NCBI GenBank assembly: GCA_905235375.1
Contig: CAJOLH010000024.1
Span: 1-51,750 of the forward strand
DNA: 51,750 bases
Source of the DNA: an uncultured Bacteroidales bacterium
GTDB taxonomy: Bacteria; Bacteroidota; Bacteroidia; Bacteroidales; UBA3663
Direction of reading: 5' to 3'
The translations under genes and the position numbers were made by a program. This document shows positions 32,781-41,997 of this stretch, piece by piece. Each line of letters opens with the position of its first letter. The stretch's first letter is position 1. The notes under the pieces were generated by a model. It saw nothing but the letters and a program-made list of their open reading frames with translations. It was not told the origin of the DNA and did not search any database.

Positions 32781-33416
32781 ATGAAAACTATCGAACGTCT
32801 CGTAGCTGAAAAGCTCATGGCCATCAAGGCCGTCAAGTTGCAGCCCACCCAGCCCTTCACCTGGGCATCGGGCTGGCATTCACCCATCTATTGCGACAAT
32901 CGCAAGACCCTTGCTTTCCCCAACATCCGCACCATCATCAAGACAGGCCTCGTCAGTGCCGTGCAGCGCATCTATGGCGACAAGGTCGATGCCATCGCAG
33001 GTGTCGCCACCGGAGCCATCGCTCAGGGTGCCCTCGTTGCCGATGCCCTCGGTGTGCCCTTCGTCTATGTACGTTCGGCTCCCAAAGACCATGGTATGGG
33101 CAACCTCATCGAAGGTCAGATCGAGGAGGGCTGGAATGTTGTTGTCATCGAAGACCTCATCTCCACCGGCGGCTCCAGCCTCAAGGCCGTTGCTGCGCTC
33201 CGTCAGGCAAAAGTCAATGTGCTGGGCATGGTGGCCATCTTCACCTATCAGTTCCCGCAGGCCCAGCAGGCATTTGAGGAGGCTGGTGTCGAACTGACCA
33301 CCCTCTCCAACTACACTGAGCTCGTTGCCGAAGCCGCCGAACAGGGCTACATCCAGCCCAGCGACATCGAGGTCCTCAAACTCTGGCGCGCCAATCCCAG
33401 CGAGTGGGGCCGCTAA
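32781..33416 (+). CDS. pyrE: Orotate phosphoribosyltransferase
   Basis: A 211-aa enzyme of pyrimidine synthesis converting orotate and PRPP to OMP. Typical features: FTWASGWHSPIYCDNRKTL near residues 26-44, GVATGAIAQGALVADALG, the catalytic-loop segment RSAPKDHGMGNLIEG and the PRPP motif VVVIEDLISTGGSSL. Length is normal. It has its own promoter and is followed by an SRPBCC gene and argH, read in the same direction. Confidence 0.96.
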   Translation: MKTIERLVAEKLMAIKAVKLQPTQPFTWASGWHSPIYCDNRKTLAFPNIRTIIKTGLVSAVQRIYGDKVDAIAGVATGAIAQGALVADALGVPFVYVRSAPKDHGMGNLIEGQIEEGWNVVVIEDLISTGGSSLKAVAALRQAKVNVLGMVAIFTYQFPQAQQAFEEAGVELTTLSNYTELVAEAAEQGYIQPSDIEVLKLWRANPSEWGR

Positions 33417-33479
33417 ACCTATCCGGTTCCCAGCGTTTAACCCCGTCTGGCCACCGCGTGTTTGCCCCGTCTTTTTGTC

Positions 33480-33540
33480 AGCAGCCAAGCTTGGCTGCTT
33501 CTTATCCCCCCTCGAACCTTTCTTAACCCCCCATTCCCCC
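33480..33540. repeat. GCAGCCA hairpin with CCCCTCGAACC tail, copy 1
   Basis: AGCAGCCAAG and CTTGGCTGCT form a perfect 20-bp palindrome (33480-33499). TCTTATCCCCCCTCGAACC follows. The same hairpin-plus-tail occurs at 37493-37590. Confidence 0.7.
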
Positions 33541-33544
33541 TCCC

Positions 33545-34006
33545 ATGTCCAAATATCAAAGCGAGGTAAAGATCATCCCCGCATCACAATACCAGGTTTG
33601 GAACCGCATCAGCGACCTGTCGCAGTTCCAGACGATGAAGGACAATATGTCCCCCGAGATGAAAGAGTCCCTCAAGGCCAAGATAGCCGAGCAGGGCGGC
33701 GGCAAGGTCACGTTGAGCGACCTGTCGTTTACGCGCGACACAGCACTCTTCAAGGTCAATGGTATGCAGATCGGCTTAGGCATTGTCGATCGCGAAGAAC
33801 CCATGAAGTGCGTCAAGTTCCAGTCCGACCAGAGTCCTGTTGACGTAACGCTGTGGGTGCAGCTTCTTCCCAAGACACCCTACGAAACCCGTTGCCGTGT
33901 CACCGTCGAAGTCGATATTCCCTTCTTCCTCAAGCCGATGGTCGGCAAGAAACTCGATGGTGTCGCCGACCAGCTTGCCGAGATGCTCACCAAGATTCCC
34001 TATTGA
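33545..34006 (+). CDS. SRPBCC-fold protein
   Basis: A 153-aa cytosolic protein with the START/Bet v1 pattern: YQSEVKIIPASQYQVWNRIS (strand then helix), central strands ALFKVNGMQIGLGIVDREEP and VDVTLWVQLLPKTPYETRCRVTVEV, and a long C-terminal helix LDGVADQLAEMLTKIPY. The fold binds hydrophobic ligands in many families; no ligand can be predicted. Its stop is 3 bp before argH, so it is probably cotranslated with it. Confidence 0.75.
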   Translation: MSKYQSEVKIIPASQYQVWNRISDLSQFQTMKDNMSPEMKESLKAKIAEQGGGKVTLSDLSFTRDTALFKVNGMQIGLGIVDREEPMKCVKFQSDQSPVDVTLWVQLLPKTPYETRCRVTVEVDIPFFLKPMVGKKLDGVADQLAEMLTKIPY

Positions 34007-34009
34007 AAC

Positions 34010-35341
34010 ATGAAACTCTGGGAAAAATCTGTTCAGGTCGATAAGGACATCGAACGCTACACCATCGGTCGCGACCGCGAGATGGATCTCTATCTCGCCC
34101 CCTACGACGTGCTTGGCTCCATGGCGCACATCACCATGCTCGAAAGCATCGGACTGCTTACCCATGACGAACTTGACATCCTGCTCGGCGAGATGAAGCA
34201 GATCTACCGCGATGCCTGTGAGGGCCGCTTCGTCATCGAGGAAGGTATCGAGGATGTCCATAGCCAGGTGGAGCTCATCCTAACGAGCCGACTGGGCGAC
34301 ATCGGCAAGAAGATCCATTCGGGTAGAAGCCGTAACGACCAGGTACTTATCGACCTCAAGCTCTATATGCGTCACGAGATCGAGGCCATCGTCGAGGCAG
34401 TGCGTCAGCTGTTCGATATGCTGCAGGTGCAGTCCGAACGCTATCGCGATGTCCTCATGCCCGGCTATACCCACTTGCAGGTGGCTATGCCCTCCAGCTT
34501 CGGCCTGTGGTTCGGAGCTTACGCCGAGAGCCTCGTTGATGACCTGCAGGTGCTGCAGGGTGCCTATCGTGTGGTCAACCGCAATCCCCTTGGTTCTGCA
34601 GCCGGCTATGGGTCGAGTTTCCCGCTTCGTCGCCAACTGACCACCGACCTGCTGGGCTTCGACTCGATGGCCTACAATGTCGTCTATGCGCAGATGGGAC
34701 GCGGCAAGACCGAGCGTATCGTTGCCCAAGCCTTGGGCGGCATTGCCGGCACCATTGCCAAGCTCGCCTTCGATGCCTGTATGTTTTCGAGTCAGAATTT
34801 CGGCTTCATCAAACTGCACGATGCCTTCACCACCGGGTCGTCCATCATGCCCCACAAGAAGAACCCCGATGTCTTCGAACTGACACGTGCGAAGTGCAAC
34901 AAGCTGCAGGGTGTGCCCGAGCAGATCATGATGATCACCAACAATCTCCCGTCGGGCTACTTCCGCGACCTGCAGATTATCAAGGAGGTCTTCCTCCCCA
35001 CCTTCGACGAGCTGAAGGACATCCTGCGCATGGTGACGCTCATGATGGAGCACATCACCGTCAACGAACACATCCTTGATGATCCGCGCTACGATCTGAT
35101 GTTTTCGGTCGAAGAGGTCAATCGCCTTGCCTCCGAGGGTATGCCGTTCCGCGATGCCTACAAGAAGGTGGGCCTTGACATCGAGGCTGGACGTTTCACG
35201 CCTGTCAAGGAGGTTCATCACACCCACGAGGGCTCCATCGGCAATCTCTGTACTGCCGAGATTCGTGCGTTGATGGATCATGTGCTTGAAGGCTTTAATT
35301 TCCAAAAGGCCCATGATGCCATCGCTGCACTGGTTCGTTAG
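34010..35341 (+). CDS. argH: Argininosuccinate lyase
   Basis: A 443-aa enzyme of the fumarase/aspartase superfamily releasing fumarate from argininosuccinate to yield arginine. Key parts are EDVHSQVELILTSRLGDIGK, KKIHSGRSRNDQV, MPGYTHLQVAMP and the flexible catalytic loop GSSIMPHKKNPDVFEL. It lacks the extra C-terminal extension of some bacterial forms; length is otherwise normal. No other arginine genes are nearby. The lipoprotein gene after it overlaps its end. Confidence 0.95.
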   Translation: MKLWEKSVQVDKDIERYTIGRDREMDLYLAPYDVLGSMAHITMLESIGLLTHDELDILLGEMKQIYRDACEGRFVIEEGIEDVHSQVELILTSRLGDIGKKIHSGRSRNDQVLIDLKLYMRHEIEAIVEAVRQLFDMLQVQSERYRDVLMPGYTHLQVAMPSSFGLWFGAYAESLVDDLQVLQGAYRVVNRNPLGSAAGYGSSFPLRRQLTTDLLGFDSMAYNVVYAQMGRGKTERIVAQALGGIAGTIAKLAFDACMFSSQNFGFIKLHDAFTTGSSIMPHKKNPDVFELTRAKCNKLQGVPEQIMMITNNLPSGYFRDLQIIKEVFLPTFDELKDILRMVTLMMEHITVNEHILDDPRYDLMFSVEEVNRLASEGMPFRDAYKKVGLDIEAGRFTPVKEVHHTHEGSIGNLCTAEIRALMDHVLEGFNFQKAHDAIAALVR

Positions 35342-35864
35342 CAGGTTCTCCGTTCGCGGACTGTCGCTCCAGCATTGGCTGCTGTTCGGCTGCTTGTCGG
35401 TGTCGCTCTTCGCAGCCTGTACCAGCGTCGATGCCGTCGAGTCGCCTGTCCCTGCCTACAATGTGAGCTACAGCTGCAACATCAGCACCATCAACGCCGC
35501 CCTTGAGCAGAACGACCTCCCCAATCTCGATAGCCAGCCTGGAGTCGTCCTGATCAACAAGTATCAGAACGTCTCCGACAACATCGGTGTCTGCGGCTTG
35601 TTGCTCTATCATGCCGCTACCGACGATGAGTTCTACGCCTACGACCTCGCTTGTCCCTATTGCTATCGTCGCGGCACCCTGTCAGCCATCGGCATGAAGG
35701 ATCCCTTCATCGCGCGCTGTCCCAGTTGCGAATCGGAGTTCGGGGCCATCCAGTACGGCTCGCCAGCTCCCACTGCCGGTCCTGCCAATACCGAGAACTT
35801 CCACCTCCGTCAGTACCGCGCCCGTCTCACCACCTACACCACGCTAGTCGTCACGCGCAAGTGA
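35316..35864 (+). CDS. Rieske-like fold lipoprotein with CxxC pairs
   Basis: A 182-aa lipoprotein; the signal region ends in the lipobox LFAAC. The C-terminal half follows the Rieske layout: a YDLACPYC loop, IARCPSCESEFGAIQYGSP and a GPA-like segment before the last strands (FHLRQYRARL). But the two [2Fe-2S] histidines are replaced, giving CxxC...CxxC, which suggests a zinc or rubredoxin-like site. Start is uncertain: ATG 35316 has an AAAGG six bases upstream; 35313 and 35280 are in frame. All overlap the argH end, pointing to coupled translation. Function unknown. Confidence 0.65.
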   Translation: MPSLHWFVSRFSVRGLSLQHWLLFGCLSVSLFAACTSVDAVESPVPAYNVSYSCNISTINAALEQNDLPNLDSQPGVVLINKYQNVSDNIGVCGLLLYHAATDDEFYAYDLACPYCYRRGTLSAIGMKDPFIARCPSCESEFGAIQYGSPAPTAGPANTENFHLRQYRARLTTYTTLVVTRK

Positions 35865-35942
35865 GGTAGAAAGACGAAATTCGGTATTCCTTAATTCCGT
35901 AATTCCGGTATTCCGAAATACTCGCCCCCAAAAAATAATTCA

Positions 35943-37700
35943 ATGCGTTTCCTCCCGTTAGCCCTCCTCCTGGCCCTTATCGCCACCATCGCCTCGTGCA
36001 GCGACGACATCCTCACCGATGCCGGTGCGCAGCCGTCGTATGTGCTCAACGACAGCGACTGCTACAACCTTGGTGTGCTGCTCACGGGACACAACACGGC
36101 TACGCAGAAACTGATGCTCTACAATCGTCAGAAGGGTGAACTCTCCCTCTCGAGTATCTGCTTGCGCGGAGGCGACAGCAGCATCTTCCGCATCAATGTC
36201 GATGGGATGGCAGGCACCGACTTCACCAATCCCGACTTCCTCCACATCGCCCAGGGCGATTCGCTCTACATCCTTGTCGAAGCCACGTTCTCGGGAAGGC
36301 AGGACGAGCGTGACGTTGTGCGTGAGGACTATCTTGACATCGTTTGCAATGGCCGAACGCAGAGCATACGCCTCGTCGTCACCACGCGTGACGTGGAGGA
36401 ACTGCTGAACGACACTATCCGTCGCGACACCACATGGCATACCGGTGGCATCGACAAGCTGATCTATGGCGCATTTACCATTGCTGCGGGTGTCACGCTC
36501 ACCGTCGAACCTGGTGTCACGCTCTATCTCCACGACCATGCCTTCATCGAAGTCTATGGCACACTGCGCCTCCAAGGTACGTATGAGCGGCCCATCACCC
36601 TCATCGGTGACCGTACCGATAAGATTTTCGACAATCTTTACTATCGCGATATGTCGGCCCAGTGGGGCGGCATCAACATCCATCCGGGCAGTACAGGAAA
36701 CCTCTTCCAATATGCCGGCATCCGGGGCATGACCACGGGCATCGTCGTTCGCCAGGACACTGCCGACACGCGTTTCCTCGCAGAAGCTCCCGAGGGCATC
36801 GTCATCCCGGGCGATCCCAAGCGTTATGCCTACGGCCCCGACTTCTTGAGCGACGAACGCCAGCAGCTCATTGTCCGCAGTTCGCTCATCATGAACTCCG
36901 ACTCGTCGCTCATCGCTGCGACCAACAGCAACATGATCATCGAGAACTCTTGCCTGATGAACTCTGCAGGAGCTCTGCTCGAACTGGCAGGCGGTGCCTA
37001 CGACGTCACCCACTGCACTTTGGCCAACTACAACTACTGGGCAGCCTTCTCGCGGTGCGATGTCGTCATGCGCAACTATCAGACACCCACCGACACGACC
37101 CGTCTGTGGTGCCCGCTCTATCGGTGCAACTTCACCAACTCCATCATCTACGGCAATTCCGGCATGAACCCCAACATCGATGCCAATGGCTATACCGTCT
37201 TTGTCGATGAAGCGGGAGTGCGCTTGGATAGCATCTATAATTATCGCCTCGACCATTGCCTGGTGCACTCCACTTCGGGCTTCGACGATGATGACTGCAT
37301 CGCCATCCTTTGGGATGCCGATCCGCTCTACCTGCTTGTCGATATGCCCAACTACATCTGCAACCCGCATCTTCAGCCCGAATCGCCCTGCATTGCCGCC
37401 GGTGAGCCGCGCACTGTCGCCCGTCTTCCATTCGACCTCGACAACCATCCCCGCGCTGCCCAGCCGTCCATCGGCTGCTTTGAGCCGAGATTGGCAGCCA
37501 TGTATGGCTGCCTCTTAACCCCCTCGAACCCTCAACCCCCTCGAACCCTCAACCCCCTCGAACCCTCAAACATCTCGACCCCCTCAAACCATTCTTCCCA
37601 TGTTCTCTTCCCAAGTTTACCAAGAGCGGCGTCAGCGCTTGCAGCAGACCCTCGGCGGTGGCCTTGTCCTCATGCTGGGCAACGGCAGCGCTTCCTATAA
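35943..37700 (+). CDS. Beta-helix surface lipoprotein with extended tail
   Basis: A 585-aa lipoprotein (signal MRFLPLALLLALIATIASC). About 30-155 looks like a beta-sandwich. From about 170 to 520 there are right-handed beta-helix turns such as FTIAAGVTLTVEPGVTLYL and AFIEVYGTLRLQGTYERPI, with later rungs LIIRSSLIMNS-like. Such proteins often bind or cleave glycans or act as adhesins. The natural end is probably near SIGCFEPR (about residue 519). After it the frame runs through a hairpin and 16-bp CCCCTCGAACCCTCAA repeats, adding a Pro/Ser/Asn-rich tail, and overlaps the next gene by 101 bp. The tail looks non-functional. Confidence 0.7.
   Translation: MRFLPLALLLALIATIASCSDDILTDAGAQPSYVLNDSDCYNLGVLLTGHNTATQKLMLYNRQKGELSLSSICLRGGDSSIFRINVDGMAGTDFTNPDFLHIAQGDSLYILVEATFSGRQDERDVVREDYLDIVCNGRTQSIRLVVTTRDVEELLNDTIRRDTTWHTGGIDKLIYGAFTIAAGVTLTVEPGVTLYLHDHAFIEVYGTLRLQGTYERPITLIGDRTDKIFDNLYYRDMSAQWGGINIHPGSTGNLFQYAGIRGMTTGIVVRQDTADTRFLAEAPEGIVIPGDPKRYAYGPDFLSDERQQLIVRSSLIMNSDSSLIAATNSNMIIENSCLMNSAGALLELAGGAYDVTHCTLANYNYWAAFSRCDVVMRNYQTPTDTTRLWCPLYRCNFTNSIIYGNSGMNPNIDANGYTVFVDEAGVRLDSIYNYRLDHCLVHSTSGFDDDDCIAILWDADPLYLLVDMPNYICNPHLQPESPCIAAGEPRTVARLPFDLDNHPRAAQPSIGCFEPRLAAMYGCLLTPSNPQPPRTLNPLEPSNISTPSNHSSHVLFPSLPRAASALAADPRRWPCPHAGQRQRFL
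37493..37590. repeat. GCAGCCA hairpin with CCCCTCGAACC tail, copy 2
   Basis: GGCAGCCA and TGGCTGCC with a TGTA loop (37493-37512), then TCTTAACCCCCTCGAACC and about three tandem 16-bp CCCCTCGAACCCTCAA units. It lies in the 3' coding part of the beta-helix gene and matches 33480-33540. Confidence 0.75.
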
Positions 37701-39015
37701 CTACCCCGACAACAACTATCCGTTCCGTCAGGACTCCACGTTCCTCTACTTCTTCGGTCTCGACTATGAAGGGCTGGCAGCCATCATCGACATTGACAAC
37801 GACCAGACCATCATCTTCGGTGACGAACTCACCATCGACGACATCATCTGGTCGGGCGTACAGCCCACGCTGGCAGAGCGCAGTCTTGCCGTAGGTGTGA
37901 ACGAGACGCGCCCCATGGCCATGCTCAGCCGTCACGTCGAGCTTGCCTTGGAGCAACAGCAGCCCATTCATTTCGTGCCTCCCTATCGCGGTCACACCAT
38001 CCTCTGGCTTGAGCAGCTGCTTGGCACCAAGGTTAGCACCACACCCGGCGATGCCTTCCTCAAGGGAATGCCCGTCGCCACGCCCAGTTTGGAGCTTTGC
38101 TACAACGTCGCCGATATGCGCAACCACAAGAGCCCCGAAGAACTTGAGCAGCTGGCCGAGGCGGTCGATATCACCGTGACGATGCACGAGACCGCCATCC
38201 GCCTCGTCCGTCCTGGTATGCACGAGAAGGACATCGCAGCCGCTGTGGGCGAAGTATGCCAGCGTCTGGGTTATTTCTTCTCGTTCCCCACCATCTGCAC
38301 CAATCATGGCGAGACGCTCCACAACCACGGCTACATCCACCAGCTGCGCGAGGGTGATATGCTCCTGCTCGATGCAGGTGCCGAGAACGCCATGCACTAT
38401 GCTGGCGACTGCACCACCACCATGCCTGTCGGTCGTGAGTTCACCGAGCGTCAGAAGTCCGTCTATCGCATCCTCATTGACACTTACGAGCGTGCCGCTG
38501 CAATGCTTCGTCCTGGCATCACCTATCGCGAATGTCATGTGGCAGCTTGGGCCAACATCGCCGCAGGCCTCAAGGAACTCGGCATCATGAAGGGCGACCC
38601 GATGGAAGCCGCCGAAGCGGGTGCCGTGGCTATGTTCATGCCTCATGGCCTGGGCCACATGATGGGCCTCGACGTGCATGACATGGAGAACTACGGCGAG
38701 GTGCATGTCGGCTATCCGCGTGGCGCACACAAGGATCCGCGCTTCGGCTTCGCTTCGCTGCGTCTGGGCCGTATGCTCGAACCTGGCTTCGTGTTCACCG
38801 TCGAGCCCGGCATCTACTTTATCCCCGACCTCATCGACCAGTGGAAAGCCGCAGGCAAGTTCGCCGACTTCATCTGCTACGACGAACTCTCCCATTGGCG
38901 CAACTTCGGTGGTATGCGCAACGAGGAGGACTACCTCATCACTCCTGATGGCGCTCGTCGCGTTGGTCGCAAGAAGCCCTACACTCTCGACGAACTGGCG
39001 GCATTGAGGGGCTGA
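37600..39015 (+). CDS. pepP: Xaa-Pro aminopeptidase (aminopeptidase P, M24B)
   Basis: A 471-aa cytosolic metallopeptidase removing N-terminal residues before proline. An N-terminal creatinase-like domain (1-175) precedes the pita-bread domain. The dimetal ligands are visible: D in LLLDAGAEN, D in YAGDCTTT, H in PHGLGHMMGLDVHD, E in TVEPGIYF and E in NEEDYLIT. Length is normal. The start MFSSQVYQERRQRLQ is typical; it lies inside the extended tail of the preceding frame. A hairpin terminator follows at 39038. Confidence 0.95.
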   Translation: MFSSQVYQERRQRLQQTLGGGLVLMLGNGSASYNYPDNNYPFRQDSTFLYFFGLDYEGLAAIIDIDNDQTIIFGDELTIDDIIWSGVQPTLAERSLAVGVNETRPMAMLSRHVELALEQQQPIHFVPPYRGHTILWLEQLLGTKVSTTPGDAFLKGMPVATPSLELCYNVADMRNHKSPEELEQLAEAVDITVTMHETAIRLVRPGMHEKDIAAAVGEVCQRLGYFFSFPTICTNHGETLHNHGYIHQLREGDMLLLDAGAENAMHYAGDCTTTMPVGREFTERQKSVYRILIDTYERAAAMLRPGITYRECHVAAWANIAAGLKELGIMKGDPMEAAEAGAVAMFMPHGLGHMMGLDVHDMENYGEVHVGYPRGAHKDPRFGFASLRLGRMLEPGFVFTVEPGIYFIPDLIDQWKAAGKFADFICYDELSHWRNFGGMRNEEDYLITPDGARRVGRKKPYTLDELAALRG

Positions 39016-39037
39016 GAGATTTCGTTATTCGTAACTA

Positions 39038-39067
39038 AAGGCGCAGCTTCACACGATGCTGCGCCTT
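39038..39067 (+). terminator. Terminator hairpin with conserved loop, copy 1
   Basis: AAGGCGCAGC and GCTGCGCCTT with loop TTCACACGAT. A near copy with the same loop core lies at 42626-42655. Confidence 0.75.
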
Positions 39068-39135
39068 CAGTTGTATATGTAACAAACTAAATCGAAAAAG
39101 ATAGTCTTTAGTGCGATGGTCAAGGATGCAGGGCA

Positions 39136-39290
39136 TTAGTCCTCCTCATCCCAGATACCATTGCGATTAGGAGCCAATACTGGTCCATATGGATCTGCAG
39201 GATCATCGGGTTAATCACTAATAGTATCACCACCTGATGTGTTAATAACATTGTAAGAATCAAGTCTCTCTCAAAGGAAGTCCGGTTGAG
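39136..39290 (-). pseudogene. Remnant of an unknown protein C-terminus
   Basis: A minus-strand frame reads DSYNVINTSGGDTISD, a stop (39211-39213), then PDDPADPYGPVLAPNRNGIW and DEED with a stop at 39136. Codon use and the Asp/Pro/Asn-rich texture look like a genuine C-terminus. A second stop interrupts it further upstream, and no start is visible. It is probably a decayed gene end. The origin is not recognised. Confidence 0.4.
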
Positions 39291-39475
39291 TGTATTTTTT
39301 TTTCATAATTAAACAGTCGATTAAAGAGGAGACCAGTCCTTGTACTAAATATAATCAAATTAACGGGTGCAAAGATAACGCTTTTTTCGATATTAGCAAA
39401 ATAAAGAAGCTATTTTTTCTGTTTTTGGCGTTTTTTTGCAAATATTGCCCGATTTTAATTTTTTTTCGCCCTACT

Positions 39476-39507
39476 TTTGGAAAGAGAGAAAAAATACTGT
39501 ATATTTG
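39476..39507 (+). promoter_or_regulatory. Promoter for the CotH-like gene
   Basis: TTTG at 39476-39479, a 20-bp spacer, TATATTTG at 39500-39507. The leader is about 90 nt. Confidence 0.65.
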
Positions 39508-39601
39508 CACCGTTCATTTCACACATTTGTCCTTTAACTCCCGCGCAATCGCATTGCCGCACGAGGTCTGGTTATGAATGTCATTCTTTAATCTATAAAA
39601 T

Positions 39602-41974
39602 ATGAAATATCTTTACGTAACTATTTTTTCTCTTTTTGCTTTTGCATTGTCAGCTCAAGATGTTTCAAAGTTGACGGGTAATGTTATCTTTTATGATATG
39701 TCGAATAGACATGATAATTATCATGATGCATTCGATGGTAATGTTGCGACCTATGTCGCAGGGAACGAAAACAACCCGAAGAGCTGGATTGGCTATGATT
39801 TCGAAGAGCCCTGCGTGATTACGAAAATTCGCTATGCGAGTGATACAAAAGTTGACTCTAATACGAAGATGAAGGGAGGTTGGTTCGAAGGGGCCAACAG
39901 TTCCGATTTCAGCGATGCCATTCCTCTCTACTGGATTACTGAAGAACCTGTGAAAGGTGAATTGAGGGAAGCCGAAGTGAGCATATCGAGAGGTTTCCGC
40001 TATGTGCGTTATATGGGTCCGCGTGACGATCATACCAGAATCGCTGAAATGGAATTCTATGGCAAGAAAGCAGTCGTAGGAGATGATAAAACGATGTGTT
40101 CGATAGCAAATATTCCTATCATATCAATTATATGTTTGGACGGTTCTGAGCCAATAGACAAGGAGAATGAAATAAAATCGATTGTGACGGGTCTGATGCC
40201 TAATGGAAAGAACTTCATTCAGGATACTGCCACTGTGAGACTTAGGGGTAATTGGTCTTATAACACGAGCCCGAAGAAATCCTATCGTGTCAAGTTAGGC
40301 ACTAAGCAGAAATTCTTTGGCTCTCCTGCCAAAGCCAAAAAGTGGACGCTGATTCCGAATTACGGTGACAAGAGTTTGATACGCAATCAACTGTCATTCG
40401 ATATCAGCGAGCGCTTCGGCATGGCTTATACGCCATTCCACATGATGGTACACGTTTGGGTGAATGAAGAGTATAAGGGCGTGTACCAGCTTTGTGATCA
40501 GGTAGAAATTAATAAGAATAGAATTAATATCACCGAAATGAACGAAGATGGAGAGGATACGGAAGGAGAAGAACTGACGGGCGGATACTTCATTGAGATC
40601 GATGCTTATGCCCACGAAGAGGACTGGTATTTTTATTCAGACCCAGTTCGTTCAGTATATTATAATTCAGATCAGTACAAAATCCCTGTCACCGTCAAGT
40701 CGCCGGATGATACCAAATTGACTGTACAGAGGGATTATATTAAAGAACACTTTAATAAGTTGGTAAGCTTGGTGCGAACTCAAAACTATGACGTAGAAAA
40801 CGGATATCAGCAGTATCTCCATCTTCCCAGTTTCCTGAAGCGTCATCTCCATCAGGAGTTTGTTGGAAATCCCGATGCCCTTTGGAGCTGTTTCATGTAT
40901 AAGGAGCGAGGTAATGATACGATTTATACGGGTCCAGTGTGGGATCATGATCTGGCTTTCGACAACGATGATCGAACTCACCCTAAATTGATAAACAGCA
41001 ATTATATGAGTTGGTTATATACTTATGGCTCCAGAGCGAATGGTACTGAAACTTTTTGGAATAATATCCTTGCCGATCCGATTGCAGTGCATAAGATGCA
41101 GGCCGAGTGGGCACGTTTGCGCTGCACCAAGGCTGTGGACGAGACCGAACTTGATGATGTAATCGACGATTATTACAATTTGCTTGGTGGTGTGGCTCAG
41201 GATATGAACTTTATTCGCTGGGACATCCTCAATACTCAAGTTCATCAGAATTATGTAGCACGTGGCTCCTATAAAGCAGAGGTGAATTATCTGAAGACTT
41301 ATCTGGGCTATCGCATCCCTTGGATGGATACGAAACTGGCATGTGCTGCAGATAACTTTGAACTGACCATGACCGATGCGAAGTGGTCCACATTGTATAT
41401 CCCATTTGCGGCTGAGATTCCTGATGGTCTGACAGTGTATGTCGTGACTGACACCCGGGGTGACAAGCTGGTGAAGGAGGAAGTCGATTTGATTGAGCCT
41501 TTCACACCTTATTTGGTGAATGGCGAGGCTGGTACCTACACGCTCAAAGGCTTTGAAGTCCCCGACTGGGATGGCCAGACCAAGGGCCTGCTTACGGGTA
41601 CGAGCAATACGATACAAGCTCCAGCAGATAGCTATGTGTTGCAGAAGATTAACGGTGTTGTATGTTTCCGCAAGGTCGTTCCTCCCGGTTACCCAACCAT
41701 CACTCCACACAAGTGTTATCTCTTCCCACCACATTTTGTGGTAGAAGGTGCCCCCGAGCGTCTCCAGATTGATGATGAGGAGACCAACGAGCTGGATTTT
41801 ATCGAGTCCGAAAGCCACAATGGCATCCTGCGTGTATATGGTCTGAACGGCACACTGGTGTATGACGGCAGCACGGGCGATCCCAATGCCGACGAGGTGC
41901 TGAATACACTGCCCAAGGGTGTGTATGTCGTAACCATGGATGGCAAGGAGTATAAGAAGATAGTAAGAAATTAA
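39602..41974 (+). CDS. Secreted CotH-kinase-like protein with sorting-type tail
   Basis: A 790-aa secreted protein with signal MKYLYVTIFSLFAFALSAQ. Residues about 20-155 resemble a discoidin (F5/8-type) sugar-binding module. The CotH domain spans about 165-560: RLRGNWSYNTSPKKSYRVKL, then LIRNQLSFDISERFGM and the catalytic-type GPVWDHDLAFDND (D448, D450). CotH proteins are atypical kinases that phosphorylate surface proteins in spore formers; targets here are unknown. The end LPKGVYVVTMDGKEYKKIVR resembles a type IX secretion sorting tail. Base use shifts from AT-rich to G+C-richer near 41.05 kb, suggesting a mosaic gene. A second CotH lies at 47039-49360. Confidence 0.85.
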   Translation: MKYLYVTIFSLFAFALSAQDVSKLTGNVIFYDMSNRHDNYHDAFDGNVATYVAGNENNPKSWIGYDFEEPCVITKIRYASDTKVDSNTKMKGGWFEGANSSDFSDAIPLYWITEEPVKGELREAEVSISRGFRYVRYMGPRDDHTRIAEMEFYGKKAVVGDDKTMCSIANIPIISIICLDGSEPIDKENEIKSIVTGLMPNGKNFIQDTATVRLRGNWSYNTSPKKSYRVKLGTKQKFFGSPAKAKKWTLIPNYGDKSLIRNQLSFDISERFGMAYTPFHMMVHVWVNEEYKGVYQLCDQVEINKNRINITEMNEDGEDTEGEELTGGYFIEIDAYAHEEDWYFYSDPVRSVYYNSDQYKIPVTVKSPDDTKLTVQRDYIKEHFNKLVSLVRTQNYDVENGYQQYLHLPSFLKRHLHQEFVGNPDALWSCFMYKERGNDTIYTGPVWDHDLAFDNDDRTHPKLINSNYMSWLYTYGSRANGTETFWNNILADPIAVHKMQAEWARLRCTKAVDETELDDVIDDYYNLLGGVAQDMNFIRWDILNTQVHQNYVARGSYKAEVNYLKTYLGYRIPWMDTKLACAADNFELTMTDAKWSTLYIPFAAEIPDGLTVYVVTDTRGDKLVKEEVDLIEPFTPYLVNGEAGTYTLKGFEVPDWDGQTKGLLTGTSNTIQAPADSYVLQKINGVVCFRKVVPPGYPTITPHKCYLFPPHFVVEGAPERLQIDDEETNELDFIESESHNGILRVYGLNGTLVYDGSTGDPNADEVLNTLPKGVYVVTMDGKEYKKIVRN

Positions 41975-41997
41975 TTCGTACGACCTCCCATAGCAGT

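Noticed and set aside
35958..37448. 496-aa minus-strand frame antisense to the beta-helix lipoprotein gene
   Set aside because: Long only because of G+C-rich codons on the other strand; no start context or known motifs.
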